Numbered from the stretch's first letter, positions 14,549-23,269 are shown. The stretch is 27,964 bases of DNA from Bacteroidota bacterium (GCA_016866375.1 VGMK01000005.1:1-27964); one strand, 5' to 3'. The notes: generated by a model from the letters alone, not told the origin. Numbers and translations: made by a program.

Positions 14549-15529
14549 ATGAAAGTTATTCAATTCAGAGAGGCACTGCGTGAGGCTATGTCAGAGGAGA
14601 TGAGAAGAGACCCATCAGTATTCCTTATGGGAGAAGAAGTAGCAGAGTATAACGGTGCTTACAAGGTTTCTCAGGGTATGTTGGAAGAATTTGGTCCAAA
14701 ACGCGTAATAGATACACCAATAGCTGAACTAGGATTCAGTGGTATCGCCGTGGGTGCATCAATGAATGGCCTTCGCCCAATTGTAGAATTTATGACATGG
14801 AACTTTGCCATACTCGCAGCTGATCAAATAATAAACTCTGCCGCAAAAATGCTACAAATGTCCGGTGGACAATATAATTGTCCGATAGTCTTCAGGGGTG
14901 GAAATGGTCAAGCAGGCCAGCTTGCGGCAACTCACTCTCAAAGTTTTGAAGCATTTTATGCGCATGTGCCAGGCTTAAAAGTAATTACCCCCTCCAATCC
15001 AGCAGATGCGAAAGGATTGTTGAAAGCGGCAATCAGAGATAACGATCCAGTTGTTTTTTTGGAATCAGAAAAAATGTACGGCGATAAGGGGGAGGTTCCC
15101 GAGGGAGAATTTATTATCCCTATTGGTATAGCTGATATAAAACGGAAAGGAATTGATGTTACGCTCGTTACTTTTGGGAAGATAATTAAAATTGCACAAG
15201 AAGCAGCTGAAGTTTTGGCTAAAGAAAATATTCAATTGGAAATAATTGATTTAAGAACGATTCGCCCAATTGATTACAATACAATTGTAGAATCTGTTAA
15301 GAAAACGAATCGCTGTGTTGTATTAGAGGAGTCGTGGCCGCTCGCATCAATAGCCTCGGAAATATCATATCACCTACAGCGTTATGCTTTTGATCACTTA
15401 GATGCGCCAGTCTTGCGCGTCATGCAGACAGACACTCCGTTTGCTTTTTCTCCTTCATTGATTGAGGCAGCGCTTCCTAATGTTGATAGAGTTGTTGCTG
15501 CAGTGAAAGCACTGATGTACAGAAATTAA
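14549..15529 (+). CDS. pdhB: pyruvate dehydrogenase E1 component, beta subunit
   Basis: A 326-residue transketolase-type subunit of the thiamine-diphosphate-dependent 2-oxoacid dehydrogenase complex, making acetyl-CoA from pyruvate with E1-alpha, E2 and E3. Conserved segments are REALREAMSEEMRRDPSVFL, GEEVAEYNGAYKVSQGM, VIDTPIAELGFSGIAVGAS and PIVFRGGNGQAGQLAATHSQ. The C-terminal domain shows DLRTIRPIDYNTI and RCVVLEESWP. It stands alone: the alpha and E2 subunits are not in this window, so the complex is encoded in scattered loci. Branched-chain 2-oxoacid dehydrogenase beta is the main alternative; the EFMTWNFAILAADQIINSAA stretch favours the pyruvate enzyme. Confidence 0.88.
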   Translation: MKVIQFREALREAMSEEMRRDPSVFLMGEEVAEYNGAYKVSQGMLEEFGPKRVIDTPIAELGFSGIAVGASMNGLRPIVEFMTWNFAILAADQIINSAAKMLQMSGGQYNCPIVFRGGNGQAGQLAATHSQSFEAFYAHVPGLKVITPSNPADAKGLLKAAIRDNDPVVFLESEKMYGDKGEVPEGEFIIPIGIADIKRKGIDVTLVTFGKIIKIAQEAAEVLAKENIQLEIIDLRTIRPIDYNTIVESVKKTNRCVVLEESWPLASIASEISYHLQRYAFDHLDAPVLRVMQTDTPFAFSPSLIEAALPNVDRVVAAVKALMYRN

Positions 15530-15620
15530 TTCCTTCAAAATACAAAAATGGGATTTCACTTCAAGGCTTGTTCCACAGAAATTTATTGCAAAAAATAAAA
15601 TAATCTTTTTTTTCACAGAA

Positions 15621-15651
15621 CTTGTTATATTAAATAAATGTAGTATCTTTG
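15621..15651 (+). promoter_or_regulatory. strong promoter of the str-S10-spc ribosomal operon
   Basis: CTTG (15621-15624, one mismatch to TTTG) is followed after 19 bases by TATCTTTG (15644-15651), an exact TAnnTTTG box. Transcription should begin near 15656-15658, leaving a leader of about 52 bases before rpsL. This is the best promoter on the plus strand of the window and the only clear one for the ribosomal series. Confidence 0.8.
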
Positions 15652-15655
15652 CACC

Positions 15656-15674
15656 CCTCAAAGTGCGTTTGAGG
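15656..15674 (+). ncRNA. 5'-terminal hairpin in the rpsL leader
   Basis: CCTCAAA (15656-15662) pairs perfectly with TTTGAGG (15668-15674) around the loop GTGCG. The stem begins at or within two bases of the predicted transcription start. No T-tract follows, so it is not a terminator. It may protect the 5' end or act in feedback control. The GGAGGT that follows (15673-15678) lies about 30 bases before the ATG, too far to be a ribosome binding site. Confidence 0.5.
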
Positions 15675-15708
15675 AGGTATTATTTATTATTAATAACAAG
15701 AGTATTTT

Positions 15709-16086
15709 ATGCCAACTATACAACAATTAGTTCGCAAAGGAAGAACTGCGGTGGTCAAAAAAAGTAAGTCTGCTGCGCTTGATTCATGTCCCCAACGAAA
15801 AGGTGTGTGCGTACGTGTTTACACAACGACACCTAAAAAGCCGAATTCTGCAATGCGGAAAGTTGCTCGTGTTCGATTAACGAACGGAAAAGAGGTCAAT
15901 GCGTATATCGGTGGAGAAGGTCACAATCTACAAGAACACTCCTTAGTATTAGTTAGAGGGGGAAGGGTAAAAGACCTTCCCGGGGTCCGATATCACATCG
16001 TGAGAGGAGCCGAGGATACTGCAGGTGTTCAAGGAAGAAGTCAGCGAAGATCCAAATATGGTACTAAAAGACCTAAGCAGAAATAA
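15709..16086 (+). CDS. rpsL: 30S ribosomal protein S12
   Basis: A 125-residue decoding-centre protein. Lys43 in TTPKKPNSAMRK and Lys88 in GGRVKDLPGVRYH, the two classic streptomycin positions, are wild type. Asp89, which RimO methylthiolates in other bacteria, is present. Length and sequence are normal end to end. It opens the operon behind a strong promoter and is followed 15 bases later by rpsG. Confidence 0.98.
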   Translation: MPTIQQLVRKGRTAVVKKSKSAALDSCPQRKGVCVRVYTTTPKKPNSAMRKVARVRLTNGKEVNAYIGGEGHNLQEHSLVLVRGGRVKDLPGVRYHIVRGAEDTAGVQGRSQRRSKYGTKRPKQK

Positions 16087-16101
16087 TCAAAGCTTTAGAA
16101 G

Positions 16102-16572
16102 ATGAGAAGAAGAAAAGCGAAAAAAAACGTTATTCTACCAGATCCCAAGTTTAATGATGTGGTGGTGACAAAATTTGTCAATAACTTAATGTACTCAGGA
16201 AAAAAGAGTTTGGCATTCCATATTTTTTACGAGGCAATTGAAATTGTTAACAAAAAAATTGACGATCAAGAGGGATTGAGCGTTTGGAGAAAAGCATTAG
16301 AAAATGTTACCCCGAGTGTTGAGGTAAGAAGCAGACGGGTTGGAGGAGCTACGTTTCAAATTCCCACTCCGGTTCGAGAAGAAAGAAAGTCATCTTTGGC
16401 GATGAAGTGGTTGATTGGATACGCAAGAAAACGCAACGAAAAAACAATGTCGCAAAAATTAGCGTCAGAAATTATTGCTGCTGCAAAAGAGGAGGGCGCT
16501 GCCTTTAAAAAGAAAGAGGATACGATAAGAATGGCTGAGGCGAACAAGGCGTTTTCACATTTTAGATTTTAA
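16102..16572 (+). CDS. rpsG: 30S ribosomal protein S7
   Basis: A 156-residue primary binding protein of the 16S rRNA 3' major domain, sitting near the E site. Diagnostic stretches are RRRKAKKNVILPDPKFNDV, VTPSVEVRSRRVGGATFQIP and AMKWLIGYARKRNEKTM. In E. coli S7 represses its own operon at the rpsL-rpsG junction; that junction here is only 15 bases, so the same mechanism would need a site inside coding sequence. fusA begins three bases after its stop. Confidence 0.98.
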   Translation: MRRRKAKKNVILPDPKFNDVVVTKFVNNLMYSGKKSLAFHIFYEAIEIVNKKIDDQEGLSVWRKALENVTPSVEVRSRRVGGATFQIPTPVREERKSSLAMKWLIGYARKRNEKTMSQKLASEIIAAAKEEGAAFKKKEDTIRMAEANKAFSHFRF

Positions 16573-16575
16573 GAT

Positions 16576-18681
16576 ATGGCACGAGATCTGAAGTTTACAA
16601 GGAATATAGGTATTGCGGCGCACATTGATGCCGGTAAAACTACAACCACTGAGAGGATTTTGTTTTATGGCGGGGTCAATCATAAAATAGGTGAAGTACA
16701 CGACGGTGCGGCCACAATGGATTGGATGGAGCAGGAACAAGAAAGGGGTATTACCATTACCTCTGCTGCTACTACCTTGAACTGGAACTACAGAGGACAG
16801 AAGTATCACGTAAATATAATTGATACCCCTGGTCACGTTGACTTTACTGTTGAAGTGAATAGATCATTGAGAGTTTTGGATGGCTTGGTATTTTTGTTCT
16901 CAGCCGTGGATGGAGTTGAGCCACAGTCTGAGACCAATTGGAGACTTGCTAATAATTACAACGTTCCACGTATTGGTTTTGTGAACAAAATGGACAGGCA
17001 GGGAGCAGATTTTTTAAAAGTCTGTAAACAGGTAAAAGATATGTTGGGTAGTCATGCCCTTCCGCTCCAAATTAATATCGGTGAAGAAGATAATTTCAAA
17101 GGAGTCGTTGACCTAATCAATTTTAAAGGGATCGTTTGGAATGAAGACGATTTTGGAATGACGTATAAGGAGGTGGAAATACCAGCAGATGTTATGGACG
17201 AAGCACGCCGTTTGAGAAGCGAGTTACTTGAGGCTGTTGCAGAATTTGATGATTCCCTTATGGAGAAATTCTTTGAAGATGAGAATTCATTAACTGAAAG
17301 AGAAATTTTGGATGCTTTGCGACAAGCCACAATCGCGGGTAAAGTTGTTCCGATGATGTGTGGCTCGTCTTTCAAAAATAAAGGTGTTCAGGCAATGTTA
17401 GACATGGTAATGGAGATTTTACCATCACCACTTGACATTGAAGACATTAAGGGGACAAATCCCAAAACAGATCAAGAGGTGAGCAGAAAACCTGCTTACA
17501 ACGAACCTTTTTCGGCATTGGCATTTAAAATTGCAACCGATCCTTTTGTCGGTCGTTTGTGTTTTGTGCGTGCATATTCAGGAAAATTAGAAGCAGGATC
17601 ATACGTATTAAACACAAGGTCTGAGAATAAAGAGAGGATTTCTCGAATTTTCCAAATGCATGCCAATAAGCAAAATCAAATTCCTGAACTAGGCGCCGGA
17701 GATATTGGAGCAGTTGTTGGTTTTAAAGATATTAAAACTGGAGATACATTGTGTGCAGAGAATGCACCAATTATGCTAGAGTCAATGGTTTTTCCTGATC
17801 CAGTAATTGGACTAGCAATTGAACCGAAAACACAGGCAGATACAGATCGTTTGTCAATCGGTTTATCAAAACTAGCTGAGGAAGATCCAACATTTAGAGT
17901 CAATACTGACGAAGAAACTGGTCAAACGATCATTTCGGGAATGGGGGAGCTTCACCTCGAAATCATTATCGATCGACTAAAAAGAGAATTTAAAGTAGAA
18001 GTGAATCAAGGTGCCCCTCAGGTGGCATATCGCGAAAATATTAATGGATCGTCTGATCATAGGGAAGTTTATAAAAAGCAAACGGGTGGTCGAGGTAAAT
18101 TTGCAGATATATTAGTGAAAATTTCCCCACAAACAGATCAAACTAAATCTGGCTTAGAGTTTATAAACAGCATCAAAGGTGGAAATATACCAAGGGAGTT
18201 TATCCCTTCTGTTGAAAAAGGTTTTAAGGAATCCATGAAAAATGGGGTGTTAGCAGGGTTCCCATTGGATGCGATGCGTGTTGAGCTTGTAGATGGATCA
18301 TACCACAATGTCGATTCTGATTCTTTGTCCTTCGAGTTATGTGCTAAAATGGCCTACAGAACTGCTCTTAAGTCCTGCTCCCCAGTACTTTTAGAGCCGA
18401 TTATGAAATTAGAGGTTGTGACCCCAGAGGAAAATATGGGAGACGTTGTCGGGGATTTAAATAGAAGACGAGGTATGATGAAAGGAATGGATGATAGAAA
18501 TGGTGCCAAAGTTTTAAAAGCAGACGTTCCTCTTTCAGAAATGTTTGGATACGTGACACAGTTGAGAACAATAACTTCGGGACGCGCAACTTCATCCATG
18601 GAATTTTCTCATTATGCAGAGGCACCGAAGCAAATTTCTGATGATGTTGTAGCTAAGGCAAATGGAAAAATTACAGCTTAA
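16576..18681 (+). CDS. fusA: translation elongation factor G
   Basis: A 701-residue GTPase that drives translocation and, with RRF, ribosome recycling. G motifs are complete: AHIDAGKTTTT (G1), RGITITSAATT (switch I), DTPGHVDF (G3), NKMD (G4) and GSSFKNKG (G5). Domain II carries VGRLCFVRAYSGKLEAGSYV and domain III SGMGELHLEIIIDRL. Domain IV has YKKQTGGRGKFADI and the tip region VDGSYHNVDSDSLSFELC. This is the canonical form rather than the EF-G2 paralogue, judged by its place in the str cluster. No tuf follows it; rpsJ comes after only 10 bases. Confidence 0.97.
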   Translation: MARDLKFTRNIGIAAHIDAGKTTTTERILFYGGVNHKIGEVHDGAATMDWMEQEQERGITITSAATTLNWNYRGQKYHVNIIDTPGHVDFTVEVNRSLRVLDGLVFLFSAVDGVEPQSETNWRLANNYNVPRIGFVNKMDRQGADFLKVCKQVKDMLGSHALPLQINIGEEDNFKGVVDLINFKGIVWNEDDFGMTYKEVEIPADVMDEARRLRSELLEAVAEFDDSLMEKFFEDENSLTEREILDALRQATIAGKVVPMMCGSSFKNKGVQAMLDMVMEILPSPLDIEDIKGTNPKTDQEVSRKPAYNEPFSALAFKIATDPFVGRLCFVRAYSGKLEAGSYVLNTRSENKERISRIFQMHANKQNQIPELGAGDIGAVVGFKDIKTGDTLCAENAPIMLESMVFPDPVIGLAIEPKTQADTDRLSIGLSKLAEEDPTFRVNTDEETGQTIISGMGELHLEIIIDRLKREFKVEVNQGAPQVAYRENINGSSDHREVYKKQTGGRGKFADILVKISPQTDQTKSGLEFINSIKGGNIPREFIPSVEKGFKESMKNGVLAGFPLDAMRVELVDGSYHNVDSDSLSFELCAKMAYRTALKSCSPVLLEPIMKLEVVTPEENMGDVVGDLNRRRGMMKGMDDRNGAKVLKADVPLSEMFGYVTQLRTITSGRATSSMEFSHYAEAPKQISDDVVAKANGKITA

Positions 18682-18691
18682 TTGATATAAA

Positions 18692-18997
18692 ATGAGCCAG
18701 AAAATTAGAATTAAATTAAAGTCTTACGATCACAACTTGCTGGATAAGTCCGCAGAAAAAATCGTAAAAACAGTTAAGTCAACAGGTGCTGTTGTAAGTG
18801 GTCCAATTCCGCTTCCAACTCACAAAAGAATTTATACGGTATTGCGTTCACCACACGTCAACAAAAAAGCGAGAGAGCAATTTGAGTTGTGTGCCTACAA
18901 ACGGTTAATGGATATCTACAGTAGCAGTTCAAAAACTGTTGATGCGCTTATGAAGCTCGAATTACCGAGTGGCGTAGACGTGGAGATTAAAGTATAA
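18692..18997 (+). CDS. rpsJ: 30S ribosomal protein S10
   Basis: A 101-residue protein of the 30S head, also the NusB partner (NusE) in antitermination. Recognised by IRIKLKSYDHNLLDKSAEKI, GPIPLPTHKRIYTVLRSPHV and KLELPSGVDVEIKV. Only 10 bases separate it from fusA. There is therefore no room for the long S10 leader on which L4 acts in E. coli. S10 expression here should follow the upstream str promoter. Confidence 0.97.
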   Translation: MSQKIRIKLKSYDHNLLDKSAEKIVKTVKSTGAVVSGPIPLPTHKRIYTVLRSPHVNKKAREQFELCAYKRLMDIYSSSSKTVDALMKLELPSGVDVEIKV

Positions 18998-19015
18998 TAA
19001 TTTAAACAAATAAAA

Positions 19016-19630
19016 ATGCCAGGAATAATAGGTCGTAAAGTAGGAATGACTAGCATCTACAGTGCCGAGGGTAAGGCATTACCATGCACAGTGATAGAGG
19101 CTGGTCCTTGTGTTGTTACTCAAATTAAAACACAAGATAAAGATGGTTACGAGTCGGTTCAGTTGGGTTTCGGAGATAGAAAAGAAAAAAATACTCCGAA
19201 TGCTTTAAAGGGTCATTTTAAAAAAGCCAACACCGCTCCTAAATCTAAATTAGTAGAATTTAAAGGATTCGATGGTTTGAATATTGGTGATACAGTAGAT
19301 GCTACAATTTTTGAGGAGGGAGAATTCGTTGACGTAATCGGAACATCAAAAGGAAAAGGATTCCAAGGTGTAGTTCGTAGACACGGATTCGGCGGGGTGG
19401 GTCAGTCAACTCACGGTCAGCATAATAGACTAAGGGCTCCAGGATCAATTGGTGCATGTTCCTATCCAGCCCGTGTATTTAAAGGTATGAGAATGGCTGG
19501 GCAAATGGGGAATAAACGACGTTTGGTTCCGAATCTCCAGATATTAAAAGTAATGGCCGACAAGAACATTGTAATCGTAAAGGGTTCTGTTCCTGGTGCT
19601 AATGGTTCAACAGTGACAATAAGAAAGTGA
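19016..19630 (+). CDS. rplC: 50S ribosomal protein L3
   Basis: A 204-residue protein that binds the 23S 3' end and reaches the peptidyl-transferase centre. Typical stretches are GIIGRKVGMTSIYSAEGKAL, GTSKGKGFQGVVRRHGFGG and HNRLRAPGSIGA, with RMAGQMGNKR near the C-terminus. The GQSTHGQ segment corresponds to the site where a glutamine is methylated by PrmB in E. coli. The stop overlaps the rplD start by one base (TGATG). Confidence 0.97.
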   Translation: MPGIIGRKVGMTSIYSAEGKALPCTVIEAGPCVVTQIKTQDKDGYESVQLGFGDRKEKNTPNALKGHFKKANTAPKSKLVEFKGFDGLNIGDTVDATIFEEGEFVDVIGTSKGKGFQGVVRRHGFGGVGQSTHGQHNRLRAPGSIGACSYPARVFKGMRMAGQMGNKRRLVPNLQILKVMADKNIVIVKGSVPGANGSTVTIRK

Positions 19631-20256
19631 TGAAAGTAAAATTAGTTGACATTTCGGGAAAAGCTACGGCTAAATCTTTAAATCTATCTGACGAAATATT
19701 TGGTATAGAGCCTAATAATCATGCAATTTATTTGGATGTTAAGCAGCATTTAGCAAACCGAAGACAAGGTACCCACAAGTCCAAAGAAAGAAATGAAATT
19801 TCTGGTTCTACTAAGAAATTAAAGAAACAAAAGGGCACAGGTGGAGCTCGTGCAGGAAGTGCAAAGTCAGGAACTCGTGTTGGCGGTGGTCGGATATTTG
19901 GTCCCCGTCCGCGTAACTATCACTTTAAATTAAACGTAAAGCTGAAGAGATTGGCACGAAGATCTGCATTTGCATATAAAGTTCAGCAAGACGGACTTAT
20001 AATATTGGATAGTTTCAACCTCGAGGAAGCAAAAACTAAAAATTTGGTTTCTGTTTTGCAGGGTCTAAAACTTGAAAATGAAAAAGTTCTTTTTATCCTG
20101 GCTAGTCCTTCAGATAACATTTATTTGGCCTCTCGTAATTTGGGAAAAGTAAAAGTTGTATCCGTGGAATCTTTCAATACTTACGATATTCTAAATGCAA
20201 AGAAAGTAGTATTGGTGAAAGACGCGGTTGAGAAAATTGAAAATATTTTGAATTAA
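19630..20256 (+). CDS. rplD: 50S ribosomal protein L4
   Basis: A 208-residue protein whose extended loop (KKQKGTGGARAGSAKSGTRV, then GGGRIFGPRPRNY) lines the exit-tunnel constriction. KLNVKLKRLARRSAFAYK is also typical. I chose the ATG at 19630, which overlaps the rplC stop, over a GTG one codon earlier. In E. coli L4 represses the S10 operon through its leader, but no such leader exists here. The tunnel-loop residues look normal. Confidence 0.96.
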   Translation: MKVKLVDISGKATAKSLNLSDEIFGIEPNNHAIYLDVKQHLANRRQGTHKSKERNEISGSTKKLKKQKGTGGARAGSAKSGTRVGGGRIFGPRPRNYHFKLNVKLKRLARRSAFAYKVQQDGLIILDSFNLEEAKTKNLVSVLQGLKLENEKVLFILASPSDNIYLASRNLGKVKVVSVESFNTYDILNAKKVVLVKDAVEKIENILN

Positions 20257-20262
20257 TTGAAG

Positions 20263-20559
20263 ATGCAAACTATAATTAAGAAGCCATTGATTACCGAGAA
20301 AGCCTCCTCAGCAAGTGAAAAGTTGAATAGATTTAGTTTTGAGGTAGATAGAAGGGCGAATAAAATAGAAATAAAACAAGCCGTCGAGAAAACGTATGGA
20401 GTACATGTCACAGATGTTCGTACGTCAAATTATGGCGGTGGTAAATCCTCTGTTAAATACACCAACAAGGGAATTGTTCAGCAAAAAAGCAAGCAATGGA
20501 AAAAGGCGGTGGTAACGGTCGCAGATGGTGAAACCATTGATTTGTTTAACAATTATTAA
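20263..20559 (+). CDS. rplW: 50S ribosomal protein L23
   Basis: A 98-residue protein at the tunnel exit, the docking point for trigger factor and SRP. Seen in IIKKPLITEKASSASEKLNR, FEVDRRANKIEIKQAVEKTY and GVHVTDVRTSNYGG. The ATG at 20263 is preferred over the TTG at 20257, which directly follows the rplD stop. The C-terminus (AVVTVADGETIDLFN) is complete. Confidence 0.96.
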   Translation: MQTIIKKPLITEKASSASEKLNRFSFEVDRRANKIEIKQAVEKTYGVHVTDVRTSNYGGGKSSVKYTNKGIVQQKSKQWKKAVVTVADGETIDLFNNY

Positions 20560-20568
20560 TGATGAGCC

Positions 20569-21393
20569 ATGAGTTTAAAAAAATTTAAACCAATTACTCC
20601 AGGTACACGTCATAAAGTGGCGATGGAAATGACTGACATTACAAAGTCTAAACCTGAAAAAAGCTTGATATCCCCATTGAAGAAATCAGGTGGTAGAAAT
20701 AATGACGGCCGCATGACAATGCGTTACATAGGAGGTGGTCATAAGCAAAAGTATCGTGTAGTTGATTTCAAAAGAGATAAATTTGATATTCCGGCAACAG
20801 TAAAAGCAATTGAGTACGATCCCAATCGAACGGCTAATATCGCCCTTTTACATTATGCAGATGGTGAAAAAAGATATATAATCGCCCCGTCTGGATTAAA
20901 AGTCGGTGAGGTTGTCTTATCCGGTAAAACAGCCACACCCAACTTAGGAAACGCAATGTACTTGGCTGACATTCCTCTGGGAACAGTTATTCATAATATT
21001 GAAATGTCTCCAGGGAAAGGTGCAGTTGTTGCGCGTGGTGCTGGAACCTTTGCTCAATTAAGTGCAAGAGATGGAAGTTACGCTATCATTAAAATGCCTT
21101 CAGGAGAAACAAGAATGATACTAACTACGTGTTTGGCGACGATTGGATCAGTATCAAATGCAGAACACAATCTGGTAGTTTCAGGAAAAGCTGGACGTTC
21201 AAGATGGCTAGGAAGAAGGTCTCGAGTTAGGGGTGTTGTTATGAATCCTGTTGACCATCCTATGGGAGGTGGTGAAGGTCGAAATGCCGGTGGACATCCT
21301 AGGTCAAGGAAAGGTTTACCTGCGAAAGGCTATAAAACTAGATCGAAAACCAAATATTCCAATAATTTAATAATTGAAAGAAGAAAAAAATAA
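20569..21393 (+). CDS. rplB: 50S ribosomal protein L2
   Basis: A 274-residue protein needed for subunit joining and peptidyl-transferase assembly. It has KSGGRNNDGRMTMRYIGGGH, ALLHYADGEKRYIIAP and the C-terminal MNPVDHPMGGGEGRNAGGHP, which holds the conserved histidine near the catalytic centre. SRWLGRRSRVRGVVMNP is intact. Length is normal. It is followed three bases later by rpsS. Confidence 0.98.
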   Translation: MSLKKFKPITPGTRHKVAMEMTDITKSKPEKSLISPLKKSGGRNNDGRMTMRYIGGGHKQKYRVVDFKRDKFDIPATVKAIEYDPNRTANIALLHYADGEKRYIIAPSGLKVGEVVLSGKTATPNLGNAMYLADIPLGTVIHNIEMSPGKGAVVARGAGTFAQLSARDGSYAIIKMPSGETRMILTTCLATIGSVSNAEHNLVVSGKAGRSRWLGRRSRVRGVVMNPVDHPMGGGEGRNAGGHPRSRKGLPAKGYKTRSKTKYSNNLIIERRKK

Positions 21394-21396
21394 GTT

Positions 21397-21675
21397 ATGA
21401 GCCGTTCGTTAAAAAAACCGCCTTTCGTGCATTATAAATTGATGAAAAGAGTAGACGAAGCTCAGGCTTCAAATCGCAAATCAGTTATCAAGACATGGTC
21501 AAGAGCTTCAACCATCACCCCTGAATTTGTAGGTTTGACTTTTGCTGTGCATAATGGAAATAAGTTTATTCCTGTTTTTATAACGGAAAATATGGTTGGT
21601 CATAAATTGGGAGAATTTTCTCCAACACGAAACTTCCGTGGGCATGCCGGTAATAAAAAAGATAAGAAACGCTAA
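21397..21675 (+). CDS. rpsS: 30S ribosomal protein S19
   Basis: A 92-residue head protein that pairs with S13 near the A site. Recognised by MSRSLKKPPFVHYKLMKRVD, IKTWSRASTITPEFVGLTFA and HKLGEFSPTRNFRGHAGNKK. The basic C-terminus (KKDKKR) is complete. rplV begins 10 bases later. Confidence 0.98.
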   Translation: MSRSLKKPPFVHYKLMKRVDEAQASNRKSVIKTWSRASTITPEFVGLTFAVHNGNKFIPVFITENMVGHKLGEFSPTRNFRGHAGNKKDKKR

Positions 21676-21685
21676 GTTATAAGTT

Positions 21686-22081
21686 ATGGGAGCAAGGAAA
21701 CGTTTAACAGCTGAAAAGCTTAAAGAGAATAAAAAGTCCATCGCCGTCGCGAAACTGAATAATTCTCCAATTTCTCCTCGCAAGATGAGATTATTAGCAG
21801 ATTTAATTCGAGGAGTTGAAGTAAATAAAGCGCTCAATATTTTGCATTTTAATGGGAAAGAAGCATCCAATAGTATGGAGAAATTACTTCGATCAGCCAT
21901 TGCAAATTGGGAGCAAAAAAATGAAGGCTCAGACATTAGCCAAGAGGTATTAGTGGTTCGATCAGTGGAAGTGGGCGGAGGTACTATCATGAAGAGAATT
22001 CAACCAGCCCCCCAAGGAAGAGCACACAGAATTAGAAAAAGATCAAATCACGTTACCATCATCGTTGATGGCGCTAAATAA
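21686..22081 (+). CDS. rplV: 50S ribosomal protein L22
   Basis: A 131-residue protein whose beta-hairpin lines the exit tunnel beside L4. Core segments are NNSPISPRKMRLLADLIRGV, KLLRSAIANWEQKNE and MKRIQPAPQGRAHRIRKRSN; the last forms the tunnel tip, with no deletion of the kind seen in macrolide-resistant mutants. The N-terminus (GARKRLTAEKLKENKKSIAV) is a lysine-rich extension that I believe is usual for this phylum. Confidence 0.97.
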   Translation: MGARKRLTAEKLKENKKSIAVAKLNNSPISPRKMRLLADLIRGVEVNKALNILHFNGKEASNSMEKLLRSAIANWEQKNEGSDISQEVLVVRSVEVGGGTIMKRIQPAPQGRAHRIRKRSNHVTIIVDGAK

Positions 22082-22089
22082 AAAAAGAA

Positions 22090-22815
22090 ATGGGACAAAA
22101 AACAAATCCAATAGGTAATAGACTCGGTTACATTCACGGATGGGAATCGAATTGGTACGGCGGTAGCGATTATCGTGATAAAATAGTTGAAGACGATCAA
22201 ATTCGTCGTTATTTAAATGCGAGATTGGCTAAGGCCAGCATTTCGAAAATAATTATAGAGCGCACCTTGAAATTGGTAATTGTAACAATTAATACAGCAA
22301 GGCCAGGTGTTATTATAGGTAAAGGAGGACAAGAAGTCGATAAGCTGAAAGAGGAGTTAAAGAAAATTACAAAAAAGGAAATTCAAATAAATATTTTCGA
22401 GGTAAAGAGACCTGAGTTGGATGCTCGGCTCGTAGCTGATGGTGTGGCAAGACAACTTGAGGCGCGCATCTCCTTTCGAAGAGCCATTAAAATGGCAATT
22501 GCTGGAACGATGAGAATGGGTGCAGAGGGTATTAAAATTAAAATTTCTGGACGATTAAACGGTGCAGAAATGGCTCGCTCTGAAATGTATAAAGATGGCA
22601 GAACACCCCTTCATACCTTCAGAGCCGATATCGACTATGCTGTATCAGAAGCTCATACAACCTACGGAAGACTTGGGATTAAAGTATGGATTTGTCGTGG
22701 TGAAGTTTACGGTAAAAGAGATTTATCTCCTAATTTAGGTATATCTGCCTCGGCCGGATCTAATGCAAGTCAAGGAGAACGAAAATCTTCAGGAGATAAA
22801 AGGAAAAAAAAGTAA
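22090..22815 (+). CDS. rpsC: 30S ribosomal protein S3
   Basis: A 241-residue protein at the mRNA entry channel with helicase-associated basic residues. It starts MGQKTNPIGNRLGYIHGWES. The KH domain contains ARPGVIIGKGGQEVDKLKEE (GKGG loop). The C-terminal domain has GVARQLEARISFRRAIKMAI and AEGIKIKISGRLNGAEMARS. A Ser/Lys-rich tail of about 25 residues (ending SSGDKRKKK) is probably disordered. The start lies 8 bases after rplV. Confidence 0.98.
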   Translation: MGQKTNPIGNRLGYIHGWESNWYGGSDYRDKIVEDDQIRRYLNARLAKASISKIIIERTLKLVIVTINTARPGVIIGKGGQEVDKLKEELKKITKKEIQINIFEVKRPELDARLVADGVARQLEARISFRRAIKMAIAGTMRMGAEGIKIKISGRLNGAEMARSEMYKDGRTPLHTFRADIDYAVSEAHTTYGRLGIKVWICRGEVYGKRDLSPNLGISASAGSNASQGERKSSGDKRKKK

Positions 22816-22834
22816 TATATTAAGTTAGTTAGAA

Positions 22835-23260
22835 ATGTTACAACCGAAAAGAACAAAATTCAGAAGAGTTCAAAAAGGACGAAATAGAGGCTTAGCTCAT
22901 CGCGGTTCTACAATTTCATTCGGATCTTTTGGATTAAAATCATTGGAACCAGGGTGGATTACCTCACGTCAAATTGAGGCTTCTCGTATTGCCGTTACGC
23001 GTTACATGAAGAGAGAAGGGAAAGTCTGGATTCGCATATTTCCAGACAAGCCTGTAACCTCGAAACCAGCAGAAGTAAGAATGGGTAAAGGTAAAGGTGC
23101 CCCAAGCCACTGGGTTGCGGTTATTAAACCTGGTTGCATTATGTTCGAGGCAGACGGAGTACCTTATGAAGTAGCGAAAGAAGCTTTGAGGTTAGCAGCT
23201 CAGAAGTTACCAGTAAAATGTAAGTTCGTTGTCCGCAACGATTTTGTAATACCAGCTTAA
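22835..23260 (+). CDS. rplP: 50S ribosomal protein L16
   Basis: A 141-residue protein that positions the acceptor arms of A- and P-site tRNA. Typical are MLQPKRTKFRRVQKGRNRGL, IEASRIAVTRYMKREGKVWI and IFPDKPVTSKPAEVRMGKGK. The GAPSHWVAVIKPGCIMFEAD segment and the LRLAAQKLPVKCKFV end are complete. It begins 19 bases after rpsC with an A-rich leader. Confidence 0.98.
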   Translation: MLQPKRTKFRRVQKGRNRGLAHRGSTISFGSFGLKSLEPGWITSRQIEASRIAVTRYMKREGKVWIRIFPDKPVTSKPAEVRMGKGKGAPSHWVAVIKPGCIMFEADGVPYEVAKEALRLAAQKLPVKCKFVVRNDFVIPA

Positions 23261-23269
23261 CGTTTGATT

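Noticed and set aside
21508..21990. 160-residue open frame on the minus strand across rpsS and rplV
   Set aside because: It is antisense to two certain ribosomal genes and has no recognisable feature.
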